Of a stretch of 64,000 bases of DNA, positions 34,440 through 47,180 are shown in pieces. A program made the translations under genes and the position numbers. The notes beneath the pieces were generated by a model that was not told the origin of the DNA, did no database searches, and was given only the letters and a program-made list of their open reading frames with translations. Within the stretch, counting starts at the first letter, position 1; the number at the start of each line of letters is the position of its first letter. The stretch is taken from assembly GCF_019112545.1 (NCBI RefSeq), contig NW_025064909.1, forward strand, positions 337,023 to 401,022, given 5' to 3'. The DNA is from Guyanagaster necrorhizus (taxonomy: Eukaryota > Basidiomycota > Agaricomycetes > Agaricales > Physalacriaceae).

Positions 34440-36600
34440 ATCTAACCTGCAATGGGCCGTAAGACAGCTCCGGCAGCGACAGACAGATATGCGGGCAAGA
34501 GGAGCACAACTACGGACTCTAGTAGGTCAGCTCACTTGGCTCTGAGATATGAGTAGACAATTGTTCACCCTTGAATAACATCGTAGAACCGAGCTGGATG
34601 TGTTTTTGGAGTCGGGGTCGAAGTCATTTATACTGAAAAAGGAGCGCAAAAACTAAATTGCCAACTGAGAACGTTGCTTTAGTTTGACAGTCGAAATGAT
34701 AAAAAAATCAAAAGTTCAGAAGACAAACATCTTCGGTTGACTGTGTCGCCCAGATTAAAGAAGAGCATCCATAACATTCGTCAACTATTCTTCCAGGCTA
34801 AATAAAAACATGTATCAATCAGAATTCTAATGGTCCCGAGGGCGAGGAAACATGTACACACGTAGTCTTGCTCGCTGTGACCGGACACACCACAAATCAG
34901 ATCTGTCTCCCATCGAAAGAACCTCAAAAATATTCATCGTATTTTATCATTCCCATCTTTAGCCTCGTGGAAAGAGTAGCAGTTCGTCCTCGAAGAAGAG
35001 CCACGTGGTCACTTGAGAAGGCAGAATAAGAAGTAGCACAAGGCAGAACTACGATGCCTTCCATGTAATCACAGAATGAATACGAGAAGCATCCAGAGTA
35101 TAATTAAATCATGATATCAATCAACTGATGTCGAAGCATGAAGGAAGATACTATGCCTTATGCTCAAATCGCATTTTAAGATGAGGACCATAGAAACTTT
35201 GGTGAGCCTCATGATACACATATCAAGTGAGGTAGGCCTTTTGGGGCATCAAGGCTGCATTGAGCACTTCCATCAGCTCTGTTTGGCGGCGCCTAAGCTA
35301 TAATTCAATCTTCGGCAAGTAGAAGATGCGAAAGGAATGATAATTGAGAACGGTTCTCGAAGGAAAGCACTGCATGTTACTTCATGGAACCTCGAACCAT
35401 TGCTTATGACGCAGATAATCTTAGGTTAGTTCAATTCTCCTACGCACTGTGGCAAATTGAACGGAATGCGCGGCCAATCCCGGCGCGAACCGCAGGATGA
35501 CCGGTCCGACATTTCTGCAGCTACGGCGACGCGTACGCTTTGTTCGATTTTCTCCCTTTTGGATAGCTACTGACCGTTCTGCATTACTAGTAGTATTTTG
35601 GGACTCCTTCGTTTCTCAAGAGCTAATGGCGGTGTTACACAACAATCACCCGCTCATGGTCTGCATGAATTTAGACTAGCTGTCCATGGCCGGATACGCG
35701 TGGTGCTTCAGAGATCCGGTGACCTCATCATCATCCTCCAGACCTTCAGAGGAGACTGAGTCCAAGACATGTCGCAGGGTGTACACTCAGGGATGTTCCA
35801 GTCCCGTCCGTTGACTGACTCCAAACGTAGTAGCCATAGAGGAATTTATCCTTGACTCTTAGATTCTCCCCCTCTGAGTCCGGTCCTAGAGCGTCTTGGA
35901 TACCACTACCCTCCCGTATGTCACAGACACGTCATCAACGAGGGCTGCAATAGACTTTGGTGAAATACTACTCAACGCTGCGGCAATGAAGCATGTAATG
36001 TATCTGTTCCTGGCTGGTCATCCAGTCGCAGGGTGTTGCCGATAAACGCAAATAAAAAGGATTCGCCCCCATGCGTTCAGCGTGACACTGCTGTCCTCTC
36101 TCTCAGCTCAACGGCCCCTGAATGTGGCAACCTAGACAGTTTCTGATGTCGATCTCGGTTTCTATAAGCCATAGTCTCTGGTGCTTGTCCTTTCTCCGAC
36201 TCAGGTCAGAGGTGGAGTGTGCCAGTCTTCCAAATAAATGACTCGCTGACTCTTGGCTGTTCCAGTCCACCTTTACGCCGTTATGCACGTAAAAGCCAAT
36301 CCCCTATCGTAAAATGATGGTCATTGTATCCCACCACATGGTCAATGATTGTTGTACGAGTTCTTGGGTGCTATGATGAGCTTTGTCCTAGCTAGGCCAA
36401 AAGGCATTGTTCCGATCGCGGCTCACTGGGGAAACACACATGCCTCATTCTAGTTTAACGGGTCACTGCTGTGTCTATGAAATCAAAAGTACATTTTCGT
36501 TCTGGCAACTTTTATTGCGGCACCACGTTGTCTCAGTAGTCTTGCTACCCCGGAATGGCATTGTTTAATCTTTATCGGCGATCTTACCCCTCGCTCATAC
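34440..36600. other. Gene-poor interval
   Basis: About 2.1 kb without a recognisable gene. Only short frames with no family resemblance. Confidence 0.35.
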
Positions 36601-36603
36601 ATA

Positions 36604-36609
36604 TATAAA
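36604..36609 (+). promoter_or_regulatory. TATA box of the repeat-containing leucine-rich gene
   Basis: TATAAA in ACATATATAAACGG, about 80 bp upstream of the first ATG used. The placement resembles the TATA box of the paralogue at 28563. Confidence 0.5.
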
Positions 36610-36680
36610 CGGACATGAATCTTGGGCTCTCGCAACTTTCACTTTACCCAACTCTTCTGAGTCGCACATTCTTCATTCTT

Positions 36681-36824
36681 GCCAATGCATCATGCTTACT
36701 CCCTCCCCAGCATCTTGCCGATGCATCATGCTTACTCCTTCCCCGGCATCCCGCCAATGCATCATGCTTACTCCTTCCCCGGCATCCTGCCAATGCATCA
36801 TGCTTTCTCCTTCCCCAGCATCCT
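36681..36824 (+). repeat. Four tandem copies of a 36-bp unit
   Basis: Units start GCCAATGCATCATGCTTACT with one to four differences each. In the frame of the following gene they would encode four copies of a 12-residue MHHAYSFPGI-type repeat. Each copy carries its own ATG in that frame. Confidence 0.9.
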
Positions 36825-37905
36825 GCCACTCCAATATATCGATACCTACAGCCGCTTTGGACCTTGCCTAGATCGCATGCCTTCGGTCAGTCAGCTGTAT
36901 CGCCACAGGGCATTGAATAAGCATCATCCAGTCAATTCTATCTACATCGATGGACGTGGAAACGACCGGTACGACCCAGCCTTCTCTGCTTTACTCCATC
37001 TCCTTGCCAAGGAGTCTATCCATGCGAAAAATCCCATCAAGAGTCTGACCATCGTCGATCTTGACTGGCGGCGTCTTGTAGACCGTTCCACTTGTAATGC
37101 CGCCTTCAGGTCATTTTCAGGCATCATCTACCTCCGCGTGAAAAATATCCGGTGTCGCGTCGATGAGTTACGGTCCCTCATCCTTTCGTTCCCTAACCTC
37201 GCTATACTGGACTTGCAAGGCGTCGTCTTTGACGAACAAGAACGGCTTACTCAGCCGGATGGCGAGCAGCAGTACCCGAAACTTTCTCGACTGACTATAA
37301 CTCTCGACGACAACGCCGTCTCGGTTCTGGACCTTTTCCGGACCATAGTGTCTCCTGGTCAAATATACCACCTTGAACTCAAAGGGGCGGACAAAATTCC
37401 AGGGACGGTGGAGGTCATGCATCGCATTGTTTCTCTGTCAAAAGCAGCATTAAGTCTGGGTATAGGACACATAAATATGGGTTATTTTGGTTACGTACGC
37501 ATGCCTGGCCCCATCCTCCAGATCGCAGGCCTGAACAACCTCACCTTGACGATCGCCCTATCTTTTAGCTACAACTATATTTTAGCCGTCAGGTGGTGGA
37601 CAGAAGTGTTCAAAGCTCTTCCTGCTGAGAATAACCTGCGGAGGTTGACGATCAGGCTGTCGGGTTCTTGGGCAGACGCTGGATTGGCCATCGAAGGGAG
37701 GTTGTACAACGACTGGAGAGCCTTGGACGGTGCTTTGTGTAACCCGAGTGTCCATTTGGACAGTTTTGTTCTTGAGACTCAGATGTCCGATCCGGAGAAT
37801 ACTGGTTTTAAGGTTCAGGTTTGGATGGAGAATGAGGGTCTTCGAGGGGTTTTCAAAACTTATGACGCTAAACAACGATTTGAATTCAGGAACAACTGGC
37901 CCTAA
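36685..37905 (+). CDS. Leucine-rich F-box-like family protein with an N-terminal 12-residue repeat
   Basis: A single open exon of 406 residues from the first ATG. The first 48 residues come from the 36-bp repeat. From the block PLQYIDTYSR on it matches the family: SLTIVDLDWRRLVDRS, IIYLRVKNIRCRVDEL, LILSFPNLAILDL, AVRWWTEVFKALP and LDGALCNPSVHL. The paralogues at 28563 and 38120 have an intron after the segment equivalent to GHINM. Here that place reads straight through, so the intron may have been lost or retained. The repeat could be 5' leader, with ATG 36877 as the true start, or a coding extension. Function is unknown beyond likely protein binding through leucine-rich repeats. Confidence 0.75.
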   Translation: MHHAYSLPSILPMHHAYSFPGIPPMHHAYSFPGILPMHHAFSFPSILPLQYIDTYSRFGPCLDRMPSVSQLYRHRALNKHHPVNSIYIDGRGNDRYDPAFSALLHLLAKESIHAKNPIKSLTIVDLDWRRLVDRSTCNAAFRSFSGIIYLRVKNIRCRVDELRSLILSFPNLAILDLQGVVFDEQERLTQPDGEQQYPKLSRLTITLDDNAVSVLDLFRTIVSPGQIYHLELKGADKIPGTVEVMHRIVSLSKAALSLGIGHINMGYFGYVRMPGPILQIAGLNNLTLTIALSFSYNYILAVRWWTEVFKALPAENNLRRLTIRLSGSWADAGLAIEGRLYNDWRALDGALCNPSVHLDSFVLETQMSDPENTGFKVQVWMENEGLRGVFKTYDAKQRFEFRNNWP

Positions 37906-38119
37906 GCCGTCGCTGTCGAACTGTATATTGTCCCTTATAAACTCGTTAACTCCTGTGTATTGAAAAATATTATGTTGTTGGATATGACAATCACTGACAG
38001 TGAACGTTCATGAGTATACGGTGTAGGGGGTCAGGGTAGTGGAAATATGATGAATAAATTGTCGGTCTAATAAATGTGCTGTCTCGAGATGTAAAGGAGT
38101 GCTGCTTCTTCGTGGTTTG

Positions 38120-39384
38120 TTACTCGTCGGTCATCCATGGCATCGTAACCTTCTTGTCTAAGCCATCAAAGAGTGAGAATACGGTCCTGTACATACGCTG
38201 ACTCTTAGGCAGACCATGCCTACACAGCCAGTACATAACCGGCTCATAATTATACCCCTCGGAAGGAAGCTCCCAGAGCGGCCTGACTCTGAAGACGAGC
38301 CGACGCAAGTTTATATCGCGGCGGCACAAAGCCTGATCAAATGCGGCCCAAACCTCCAGGTTCCATTCAGGCATAGAACCACTGGACAAAGAATCCATGT
38401 CGATTTCGAGTTCGATCGTCAGCGCCTTGAGTCGGTTAGCGGTCGGGATAGTATTAATGTTGGTCGTCCACCACTCGACAGCGGCATCTGTCTCTACGGA
38501 ATTGTTGGATAAGCCTATAGTGATGCCAACGGATTTAACGTTGCCGAGGTTCAATGGGCAATGCGATTCTGTAGACGAGGCATTAACGCGAGTGTCTTTA
38601 TCCAGCGAACTAATACAAAAATACCTATCTTAAAATGTCCACAAATGAAGTCATCGAGCGGGAACTCCAGGAGGCTAAAGAAAGCACGAATCCGATTCAC
38701 CATCGCATCGTCGCACACGACGCTTGGCTTTCCCCCATGGATCTCAAGCTTGTCTAGTGCGCGCAAAGAGGCAGGGGAATCATAACCAGTGAACAGCTCC
38801 AGGATGGCGAACTCGCCCTGGTTAAAAGTCACAGAGAAGCGCGACAGCTCCGGTCCTTGCAACTCACTCTGAATTTCTCCGACAGATATATTGGACCTTC
38901 GTCGAGGAATGTGAACCACCTCGGCATCGTACTCCTCGACTTGGTTATCTTCGAACATGAGTTGTATGAGTGTGGGCATGGAAGATACGAGCGCCTTAAT
39001 GTCGTATTTTGTGCACGCGACGTATGTCAAGCTGAGGATGCTGATATGGGGAAATGATGAAAGTGCGGAGCGGAAGGACGCGCGGCTTCTAACGTTGAAC
39101 CAATTTAGGCCTGTGAGCCCCATGGAGTTTATTGGAACCTGTTCGTTCTTGAGGAACTCGAGGAGCAGAGGGAAGTGTCGGTCGTATCCTAGGGTCAATG
39201 AGTTATCATCCTTGATGTCTAGCTGTTGAACGGATTCATCGGTGGTCGGACAAGGAGCGTTTACAGGAATATTAAGAGCGTGGCAGATCGATAGAGAGCG
39301 CAAGATGTAACCATAGAGGTATTGACACGAATATTTCTGCTCCTTGCCTAATTGCAGGAAATCTTCGAGTGTCAGCCGCGCCAT
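38120..39384 (-). CDS. Leucine-rich F-box-like family protein
   Basis: Exons 39384-38625 and 38568-38120 with a 56-nt intron in phase 1 give 402 residues with no defect. The start MARLTLEDFLQLG precedes a conserved YSCQYLYGYILRSLSIC block like the YTCQDLYALL of the copy at 25399. Then come LNWFNVRSRASFRSALSSFP, leucine-rich segments, and the C-terminal VEWWTTNI and FDQALCRRDINLRRLVF blocks. It is convergent with the gene at 36685, with only about 215 bp between their stop codons. Same family and same caution about function as its neighbours. Confidence 0.85.
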
Positions 39385-40202
39385 GAATGCGGATAGCTGG
39401 AAAGATATAAGTAAGATTTTCCGAAAATGCCTGACTTCGATGGAAACGCCTACCAGAGATCAGTGTACTATAGAGATCAGTCCAAGAGTGACGACACCTA
39501 ACAATGTTAACGGAAACCTATTGTTCATTCCGTGGGTCGCCGACATACGGCCAGCCAGGGTAGCTCAAACCACCCAGAAAAGGATCGAAGTCTCGAGGTA
39601 CACAACTTGTGCAGCACCTTCAATTGACCCTGCATCTAAAGGTATTCTGAAAAAATTGTTTTGACTTCAGCCCCAAGGTTCTGTGGTGATTCCAAACAAA
39701 TCCTCACGATGAAACGAGAGTCGGAGCTGGAATGTTTTGTCACGAACTTTGACGTTGTCAACCGCAGTGCAGACTTACAATCATACTACACAGTGTTAGT
39801 TGCTGAAATTATCGTCCTATAATTAGGACTTTGCGTCTTTTTGGTGGACCAGACAATAGACAGGCAAATTTGAAAACTTACCCTTTGTTCGGGTTAGGGT
39901 TCGGTGTCCGACGGTGATGATCGGTCTTGCTCGGCAACGATCACGTGTTGAACGAGCTTGTTCGGCGGTTCGGCGAAGTCCGCACCAGGGTTCGATGAGC
40001 ACCTAGCCCTGGTCATTCAACCGGCTCTTGTTCAGATGCTCCTGGGAGAAAACTTTTCTTCGAAATGACTCAAAAATTGAGCAAAAAGCCTCTCTTCATT
40101 CTTACCGGAGTTCGACAAGATGACGTCACGTATCACGGGCCAGTCTAAAACTGAACAAATTTACCCCGCTTACTGTCTGAGTCTCTCTTGCCTTCCACCA
40201 TC
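39385..40202. other. Intergenic, promoter side of two divergent genes
   Basis: About 0.8 kb between the leucine-rich gene (minus) and the GH15 gene (plus). It should hold both promoters. A G/T-rich stretch around GGGTTAGGGTTCGG is at about 39890. No gene seen. Confidence 0.4.
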
Positions 40203-43200
40203 ATGAACATCTGCCAGCCGAAAACTAACCGTGACTACATCCCTATCTCAGACCATGGCCTGTAGGAGTTTCAGCTTCAGCTTGGCTTTGGTCTTTACAA
40301 TACGTTGAACTCAGGATCGGAAACTTGCATACTGCGGCGCTAATTAGCACTGACGGCTCAGGTATACCCTAAGGACACTTTTTGAGGGTACTCCTAACGA
40401 GTGCTACGTAGTTGAGAGCTATTGCGTGCCAAACTTTGATTCCCCTTCTGTCTTTGCGCGGATTCTCGACAAGGATAAAGGGGGTCATTTCTCGATCACG
40501 CCGAAGGTTCCGTTTACCACTAAGCAGAATTACCTTCCAAGTTCGAATGTAATAAATGGTGTCCGTCATTTCGTCCTTTGCCTGCTGATTATATTCCGAC
40601 CAGGTCCTTCAAACCAAGTTCATGAATGAGCAAGGCGTCATTTCCGTCACTGGTTCTATCGTCATATCTGACACATATTTACTATTGACATGCTTTCTAG
40701 ATTTTCTTCCTCGCCAGAAGGCATCTGAAAGTCTCCCGACGACTGCAACTCAGCCTTTACTTCACTGGCTTATCAGACGTGTCGAGGTGTGGATGATCTC
40801 GGTATCCTTCGGGCCGAATTTTTGAAGAAAGGTTTAGGTAGTCAGAGGAGCGATCCCTTTGTGTATGCAATGTGCCCCGGCCTTTGACTATGCTCGTGTG
40901 GAACATACCACTGCTATTCATGAGGATACCTCTAGTGCCGTCCCTCAGAAGAAGGCCACATTTGAGTCGAAGGATTGCGCTTTAGACTTGAGGTATGTAG
41001 TAGATAGTACCATGGTATGTATCCACAGCTTTGTCCCCAATATTAGGCTTACCTGTACGTAGGATAATGTCGCCTGCCCATCGGTCGAACTTCACCTTCT
41101 TGATTTGTCGGACAAGGGGCATAAAGGTCTTGGAGTATGCGCAGACTTATCGCTAGTTGAGGGCCAATGCGTATGGTTCATTCTTCGCATCCCACCAGCC
41201 AAAGCCGCTTCTGGATACGAGGTTCTTGAGATAAACGGTCTGCCTGCTGCAGCAGTAAGCGATCCTCTCTTGACCAAAGTAAGACCATAAATACACACTG
41301 GAGGGGGTTTCTAACATAAATTTCTTTTTCAGGAGCTCATGGATGGCTTGTTCCATGTGAGTCGTATACATGGTGTTGAGCTTTGGCTAACAAACTACTC
41401 CAGACCACAATCAAATACTGGGTTGATTGGATTCGGCATTCATCCTACAATGGCTCGTGGAAAGAAGCCGTACATAGAAGCGCTTTAGCATTGAAGCTTC
41501 TCATTTTTGAGCCAACAGGTATTTTATTCCCGCCTCGCTTTCGTTGTTTCATCAATAGGTCTATTCCATAGGTGCCGTTGTAGCTAGCCCTACTTTCAGT
41601 CTTCCAGAATACATCGGAGGCACCAGGAACTGGTAAGTGGTTAGTCAGATATAGGGCTGTGCTCTCATCTGATTGGGCTGTAGGGATTACCGGTATGCTT
41701 TCTCTTCGTTCCACAGACCGGCTGCCACATGCCCATAATATAGTGCATCATGGATTCGGGACTCTTCATTTACCCTGTATGCACTCATCCGGCTAGGATT
41801 CACTCATGAAGCAAATGGTACGACGTTACTCTGTGTCCTGAAATCAAACTCACCGAAGCTGACTACGCAATCAGCTTACCTGGAATTCATTTTCGAACGT
41901 CTGCGCCACAAAAACCCCGATGGCAGCTTGCAGATAATGTACACGATCCATGGTCAGTCAGATGGGGATGCGATTGTGATGTCACCACTGACGTACATAA
42001 AGGGGGGAAGGATTTAGAAGAGATCGAGCTTAATCATCTCGATGGGCACAAGGGTTCAAAGCCAGTACGAATTGGCAATGGTGCTGCAGATCATCTGCAA
42101 TTGGTAAGATGGTTGACTTTATCTATCATCAGGTCCTTTGACCGAATTTTTAGGACATCTACGGCGAACTGTGAGTTTGTCTTATCATCGAGAATCAGAC
42201 CCTAGTTAATTATAAGGGGATCAGGATGGATTGTATCTACCTTGGTCAGAAGGTATTTGAGTTTTTTAATCGATACTGTCGTTCTCTTATCTGCTTTCAT
42301 GAAGTTTGGTCGACCTTTGGTGCGTGGTTGATCAGTCCGATGATTCGTCGGCTTGACGAGAACTCTTTCAGAGTTACGACGACTGGTGAGTAACATTTTG
42401 CACTTACTGGGGGACAAATTGTCCTTATTGCGTTGGTCTTAGGGTCCTCGTTCGTGAACTGTACGCCTACTATTCCTTTCATAACAACAGTGACCCTCAC
42501 TCGCCCGCTACAGCGTCGATTGTAAGGCCAACGATTGGGCAGTTTTCTCTCCTCCGAGTCTAATCTTTTAACAGACGTTGTCGAAAACTTGAAGAACCCT
42601 GATTTGTCTGAGCCTTTATGTTACGGCGTAGGGATTAGTACTTACGTTCCTGCTCTCTAGGTCCATCTGGTTCGCCCCATCCTACGAAGTTTGTCCTTCT
42701 AATATTTCCCGATCATTTAGGGAAGTAAGAAACAAGAAGCGTCATTTCACAGTGGGTGTCCTTATAACGTTACGCTCATTTCTGAAACTTAAGTCTCTGT
42801 TATGACAGTATTCCAAGGTATGTTGCGTTCCTCGTCGTCAGTGGACCGGTAAGCGCTTACGCTGCTAATTTCAGATAATGCTGTGGTGAGTTTCAGCGAT
42901 GCGCCGACCAAGTACCGAATGATTCTTTCCATTTCACGAATACTCATCTAGGGTGGCCATCGATCGAGGTAAGTCTCGCCCTCCCCCCTCTTTCATCTAC
43001 CGTGCTACCGGGGACAATGAAACCATGTAGCCGTGGAGGCGGTCTAGTTTCTCGGTTCGGTACAGAAGGAGAACTTACTAATATATCGTCGTTAGGCCTG
43101 CGGCTAGCAGATAAGCGTTCGCTTCCCTGTCCTAGGCGTTACAAGTGGCTAGAGGCCCGTGACCTTTTATACGAAGAAATCATGCAAAAAGCTTGGAATG

Positions 43201-44000
43201 TGGAGAGGCAGCACTTTGGGCAAAGCTATGAGGAGACTCACGTCTTGGACTCTGCGTTGCTCATTATGCCACTTGTGTTCTTCATGCAAGGGGTGAGTAT
43301 GCTCGGAGATCAGGTACACTAAGCGCTAAGGAAGCGCGCTATACAGTCCGACCCTCGATTTGTCAGTACGTTGAAACAGATATTGAAAACACCAGAGAGG
43401 GGTGGATTGACATCAAATGTAAGTCCGTAACGTTGGTGCGGACGGGCCGCGTGGGTCTGATCCGTCTTCCCTTAGAATCTTATCTTTCGTTATGATGTAC
43501 ACAAATCTGATGATGGTGTCGGTGGAGAGGAAGGGACTTTTTGTTTGTGTACGCTCTGGTATGCTTTCTAGCAGAAATATGGGAGATAGGGCTGATGGCG
43601 TGTACAGGGGTGTCGAAGCTCTAACCCGTGCTGGGCAATACGACCGGGCTATGCTTCCCAAAGCTGTTACGATGTTCGAGGTACGTTCGGCTTTTTTTGC
43701 TGAATATTCCATGAAACCCGAATTTTTGGTCAGGACTTCCTTCAATATCTTAACCATGTTGGTTTATGCACCGAGGAGGTATCCGAGGCAGGGGAAGGGT
43801 GGGTCTTTAGCGCTGCAATGTGATGAAAATTATAGTCTAACTTTTCCAGACTGGGGAATGCTGTACAAGGATTTACGTGAGCTTGGGTTTCGTGACATGT
43901 ATCGCAGTAGCACTAACTGCTTTTGACTGGTAGCCATGTTACTCTGATATCCGCAGCGTATAATCTCTCTAGGACGCTATCGAAGACTAAGCCTCTGTGA
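40203..44000 (+). CDS. Glycoside hydrolase family 15 protein, intron-rich
   Basis: Starting [20 protein letters not shown] and splicing through about twenty short introns, the frame gives [75 protein letters not shown] spliced to [52 protein letters not shown] spliced to [35 protein letters not shown] and [15 protein letters not shown]. These blocks, in this order, define the cytoplasmic GH15 (glucoamylase/trehalase-like) proteins of fungi and bacteria, usually 600-700 residues. They hydrolyse alpha-glucosides by inversion, and the exact substrate is unknown. No stop or frameshift was found in the parts resolved. Several intron borders between 42.2 and 43.0 kb are approximate. No signal peptide is seen. 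Confidence 0.85.
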
Positions 44001-44162
44001 ATTTGGTGCAATACAGTTTATGATTATAAAAATTAAAAAGTTATTTACTCTATATACAGCAAACTCGGAATAGGTTGTAAGTAAAGTAAGTCTAAGAATC
44101 TACGATTATGTACGCGATGTATCATGTATAGGAAACGGAGCGAAGCAATGAAAAGAGACCCA

Positions 44163-44892
44163 TTAGTCGATGTTGCGTTCAGACTGCAACAATACTGTTG
44201 CTACTATGCAAATCTCAAGCAAACCAATTTGGATAGCTTGGCCTGTTATGTCGAGAGTCACGGTCCTGTCTCCTCGCAAGATTTTCGCAATTGGCGAAGG
44301 GGGCGTGGAGCCGTAAGTCGCCGTGAAGAGCTGCGTCGGAGAGTTAGCTTCGCTACAAGGGTCCATTGAGATGATAGCCACTCACACAGATGGTATTTTC
44401 GTATGGCACCCATGAATACCATTTGCCTCGGGCGAACATTGCGCGCTGACTGAGGAATTTATTAGCAATTTGATGGCCGACTGTGTCGGCCACGGCTTAC
44501 GTTTTGTCTGAGCTCAACGGCAGCCAGGATGCGACGGTCTGTTTGTCCAGAAGCTCCCGTATCTCTACGACAGGGTGGCTTTTCCATTCTATGATCGTGA
44601 AGTTGTGTCCTTCGTGATTTTGAATGACGGTTTTGCCTTGAGAAGGCGAGTCATTGACGACACGAAAGTACGGTCGGTCATTAGGTCCAGTGATCGTACT
44701 GTTGAGAATCGAATGTCTATAGGAAAAGGTAAAGCTGTAGGCGGATTGTTGAGTGGGAGGCGGGGGGAACGGAAGGGCCCCGTAGATCGAGGCCTGAGGT
44801 GGGTTGGCGGGCGACCAAGCAGTATTATTGATAGAGTCTGCATTGTCAGGATTGAACCATCCTGCTTGGGCGTAGGGATTGTTGGTGTGCAT
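44163..44892 (-). CDS. DUF6593 family protein
   Basis: Exons 44892-44501, 44449-44386 and 44330-44163 are phase-consistent and give 207 residues. A Pro/Asn-rich N-terminus (ANPPQASIYGALPFPPPP) leads into the domain: GPNDRPYFRVV, NFTIIEWKSHPVVEI, VASWLPLSSDKT, WYSWVPYENTI, and the end LDITGQAIQIGLLEICIVA with VLLQSERNID. This is the DUF6593 pattern, common and unexplained in Agaricomycetes. The ATG at 44892 was preferred over an upstream TTG. Its 3' end lies about 160 bp from the end of the GH15 gene (convergent). Confidence 0.85.
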
Positions 44893-45155
44893 GGCGAGAG
44901 AGATAGTCAATAGAAATGAGAGAAAGACTGCGCTGGTTGGAGCTGGAGCTGCTTGTTGAGTTTGTTGTCGCTACTGACCTTTGAATTTATAGGTGTACTC
45001 TTTGTCTTGCAGAGATCCGTATATGTTTCACTGATGGATGTACGGGCGGGCTGCAAGGTTGCTCAGAGGCCCAAAAGGCATTGAAACAGCGGGAATTTGA
45101 AGTTGTTAACAACTTGTTCATAGCTACAAGGCGAGGAGCCGCAGACATAGATTCT

Positions 45156-45251
45156 CCAAAAATATAGGACCGTCGGGGTGGCGTTTCAGGAGCAAGGGCA
45201 GATTACCAAAAATATCGAGCCCTCGGAGTGACGTTTCGAGCGCAAGGGCGA
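45156..45251. repeat. Two tandem copies of a 50-bp unit
   Basis: Units begin CCAAAAATAT at 45156 and 45206 and continue GGACCGTCGGGGTGGCGTTT and CGAGCCCTCGGAGTGACGTTT respectively, ending AGCAAGGGC and CGCAAGGGC. Confidence 0.8.
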
Positions 45252-46023
45252 TCCCATCATTGCATTGTATCATTCGCTGGTATAGAAGATCAAAGATTTG
45301 CGCTTGAGGCACATGTCCATGTTCAGGAGGAGGCCCATGTGGCAGCCACGCCACCCAGAATACAGAATTTATTCCCTGATTATCCCGCGCGGGAGAAGAA
45401 AGTCCGGTTTTCTGGTGAAAGCTTTCGAATTCGGATATTTAGTACCATAGCCCACGACCCCGAGGACCAATCCGGCCAAGCTGCGTGACCACACAGCCCA
45501 GAAGAGACTCTTAGGTAGAAACCGTATAAACTGAGGCAGATTTCCAAGTACGCGAGCGGCATGCCGCTTACTCAGGTCATAACTAAAAATCCGGCCTTCG
45601 AGGACTCATCACATCAATTGTAACCAAGAAGAAAAGATCAACGTATCACCAAGACCGACTAGGGGAAACCCCCCCTTCAAACGTCCGATTCAAGATAGAT
45701 CGGCAAATGTCCGTTGCTCAACAATGAAACCCAGACCAAAGTTTGCATGAAAGAGTCAGATTGTATAACTCGAAATCTTCTTGTAAATTTTCTCGTCAAA
45801 GAGACAACGACCCTGGTGAGAACTCGCACATGATACGTTTGAAACTGATTACGAAAACCCCCTTTTTTTTGGTAAAGTATGGAGCTTGTTAGACAACGCT
45901 ACGCAACCAATGTCTTTACCGCAGAAAGCAGAGCCTGAGGGAAAGGGGCGGTATTCTGACTCTGAACGCCGGTCGTGCCGCGTGCTGATGGGATCAAAAT
46001 CGGATGCTTTTTCTCAGTGGCTC

Positions 46024-46091
46024 TTTCCTTCCTTAACTTCTTCCTTCCTTGACTCTTTCCTTCCTTCCTTCCTTCCCTCCCTCCTTCCTCT
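46024..46091 (+). repeat. CTTC microsatellite, interrupted
   Basis: Mostly TTCC repeats with interruptions, about 70 bp. Confidence 0.9.
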
Positions 46092-46267
46092 GCCGTATAC
46101 GCCTTCGTCTTTGAACGCAACCAGAACGTCTCGTATTGCCACTATAAGAGATGGAGAGTCTATATGATCCCACGTCTGAGCTAGTCAAAGCAACCGTGCG
46201 TCGTCTCTCCCCTTTTCTCGAGGAATGAATTATTCATTCATTTGGAATCTAGAATAACCTGCACATT

Positions 46268-47026
46268 ATGGACCCGGACACAGTAGACGATTTCAGAAAT
46301 AGAAATGTAAGTATATTGCGCGCGCGCGTAACGGTTCCCCGTTTTTGACGGACCCCTCTGCTCATCCAGGGTCCAAATTTATTACCCTTTTCCCTGCCGA
46401 GCTTTAGTGCGCCTTCTCCAGGTTGGGTAGCGCCACCAGCTCCTACCGATGTGTATAATGGGCACATTTTGAAGGATTTCAATCATCAGGACTCCACCGC
46501 TGTAAACATTCACCAATTCTGCTCTCGTTGGCCACCCCATCGGACGCCCATGACGTACTGTAACTGGATCTCAGTCAATCGTGATACCGTATCGAAGGCC
46601 ACTCAGGACGACCGGATTAAAGCGCTCAAGTCGGATTTCCAAGCTTTGCTGGAACATGGAAATAACTTCGTTACGGTTGACTCCCTTGATCAAATCGCAT
46701 GCCAAAACCACGTCGTATCCGGGAAGTGGCTGTTATTTTCTGATTCGACAGCGTTGGGCGAACTTTGGGAGAACGTTGTCCGGTTGGTGTGTTTAACCCG
46801 CAGGAAGGGGTGCGTCAAGGTATCCCCTAACAAGGGCTACGACCGCTATGTCATCTGCGTCTACGTCGATGACTATACGGACCTGGACGACGTAAACGAT
46901 TTACGTGACAGCCTGCGGAAGATTGGCGTCACATGGCCGATTGGTTTCAAGATGGATGCTTACACCCACCTTGGCATATACGGAGGTAATCCTTGGCAAA
47001 TGCGGCCGAATCGCTACTGGGAATGA
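46268..47026 (+). CDS. DUF1917 (BLES03 / C11orf68-like) protein
   Basis: Exons 46268-46306 and 46370-47026 give 231 residues, phase 0 at the intron. The recognisable order is SGKWLLF, a short helix with LWENVVRL, a basic KVSPNKGYDRYVICVYVDDY with tD..DV following, then IGFKMDAYTHLGIYGGNPW and a final RPNRYWE. This matches the conserved eukaryotic UPF0696/DUF1917 family, related in fold to eIF4E. Its biochemical role is not established. The small first exon and the strong GTAAGT donor make the start plausible. Confidence 0.8.
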
Positions 47027-47180
47027 TGATTACATGTTGCTGTGTTACTTCTTTTCTTGATGATTTTCAAACGAACTCTGATTGTTGTACCATTTCACTT
47101 TGGCGATTGCAGTATCCTTGATGTATTTCTAAGTATATACGTACGAAATACTCTCAGTTAAAGTTGACAGATATCAGTGC

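Larger units (their letters stand above)
44893..46267. other. Intergenic interval with small tandem repeats
   Basis: No gene recognised. A minus-strand open stretch around 45124-45354 lies over a 50-bp tandem repeat and has no family resemblance. A CTTC microsatellite is at 46024-46091. Promoters of the flanking divergent genes lie at the two edges. Confidence 0.4.

Noticed and set aside
36681..36824. CRISPR-like direct repeats
   Set aside because: The copies are contiguous without spacers and the sequence is from a fungus.
45124..45562. Minus-strand open frames between the DUF6593 and DUF1917 genes
   Set aside because: They overlap a 50-bp tandem repeat and show no family resemblance or splice support.
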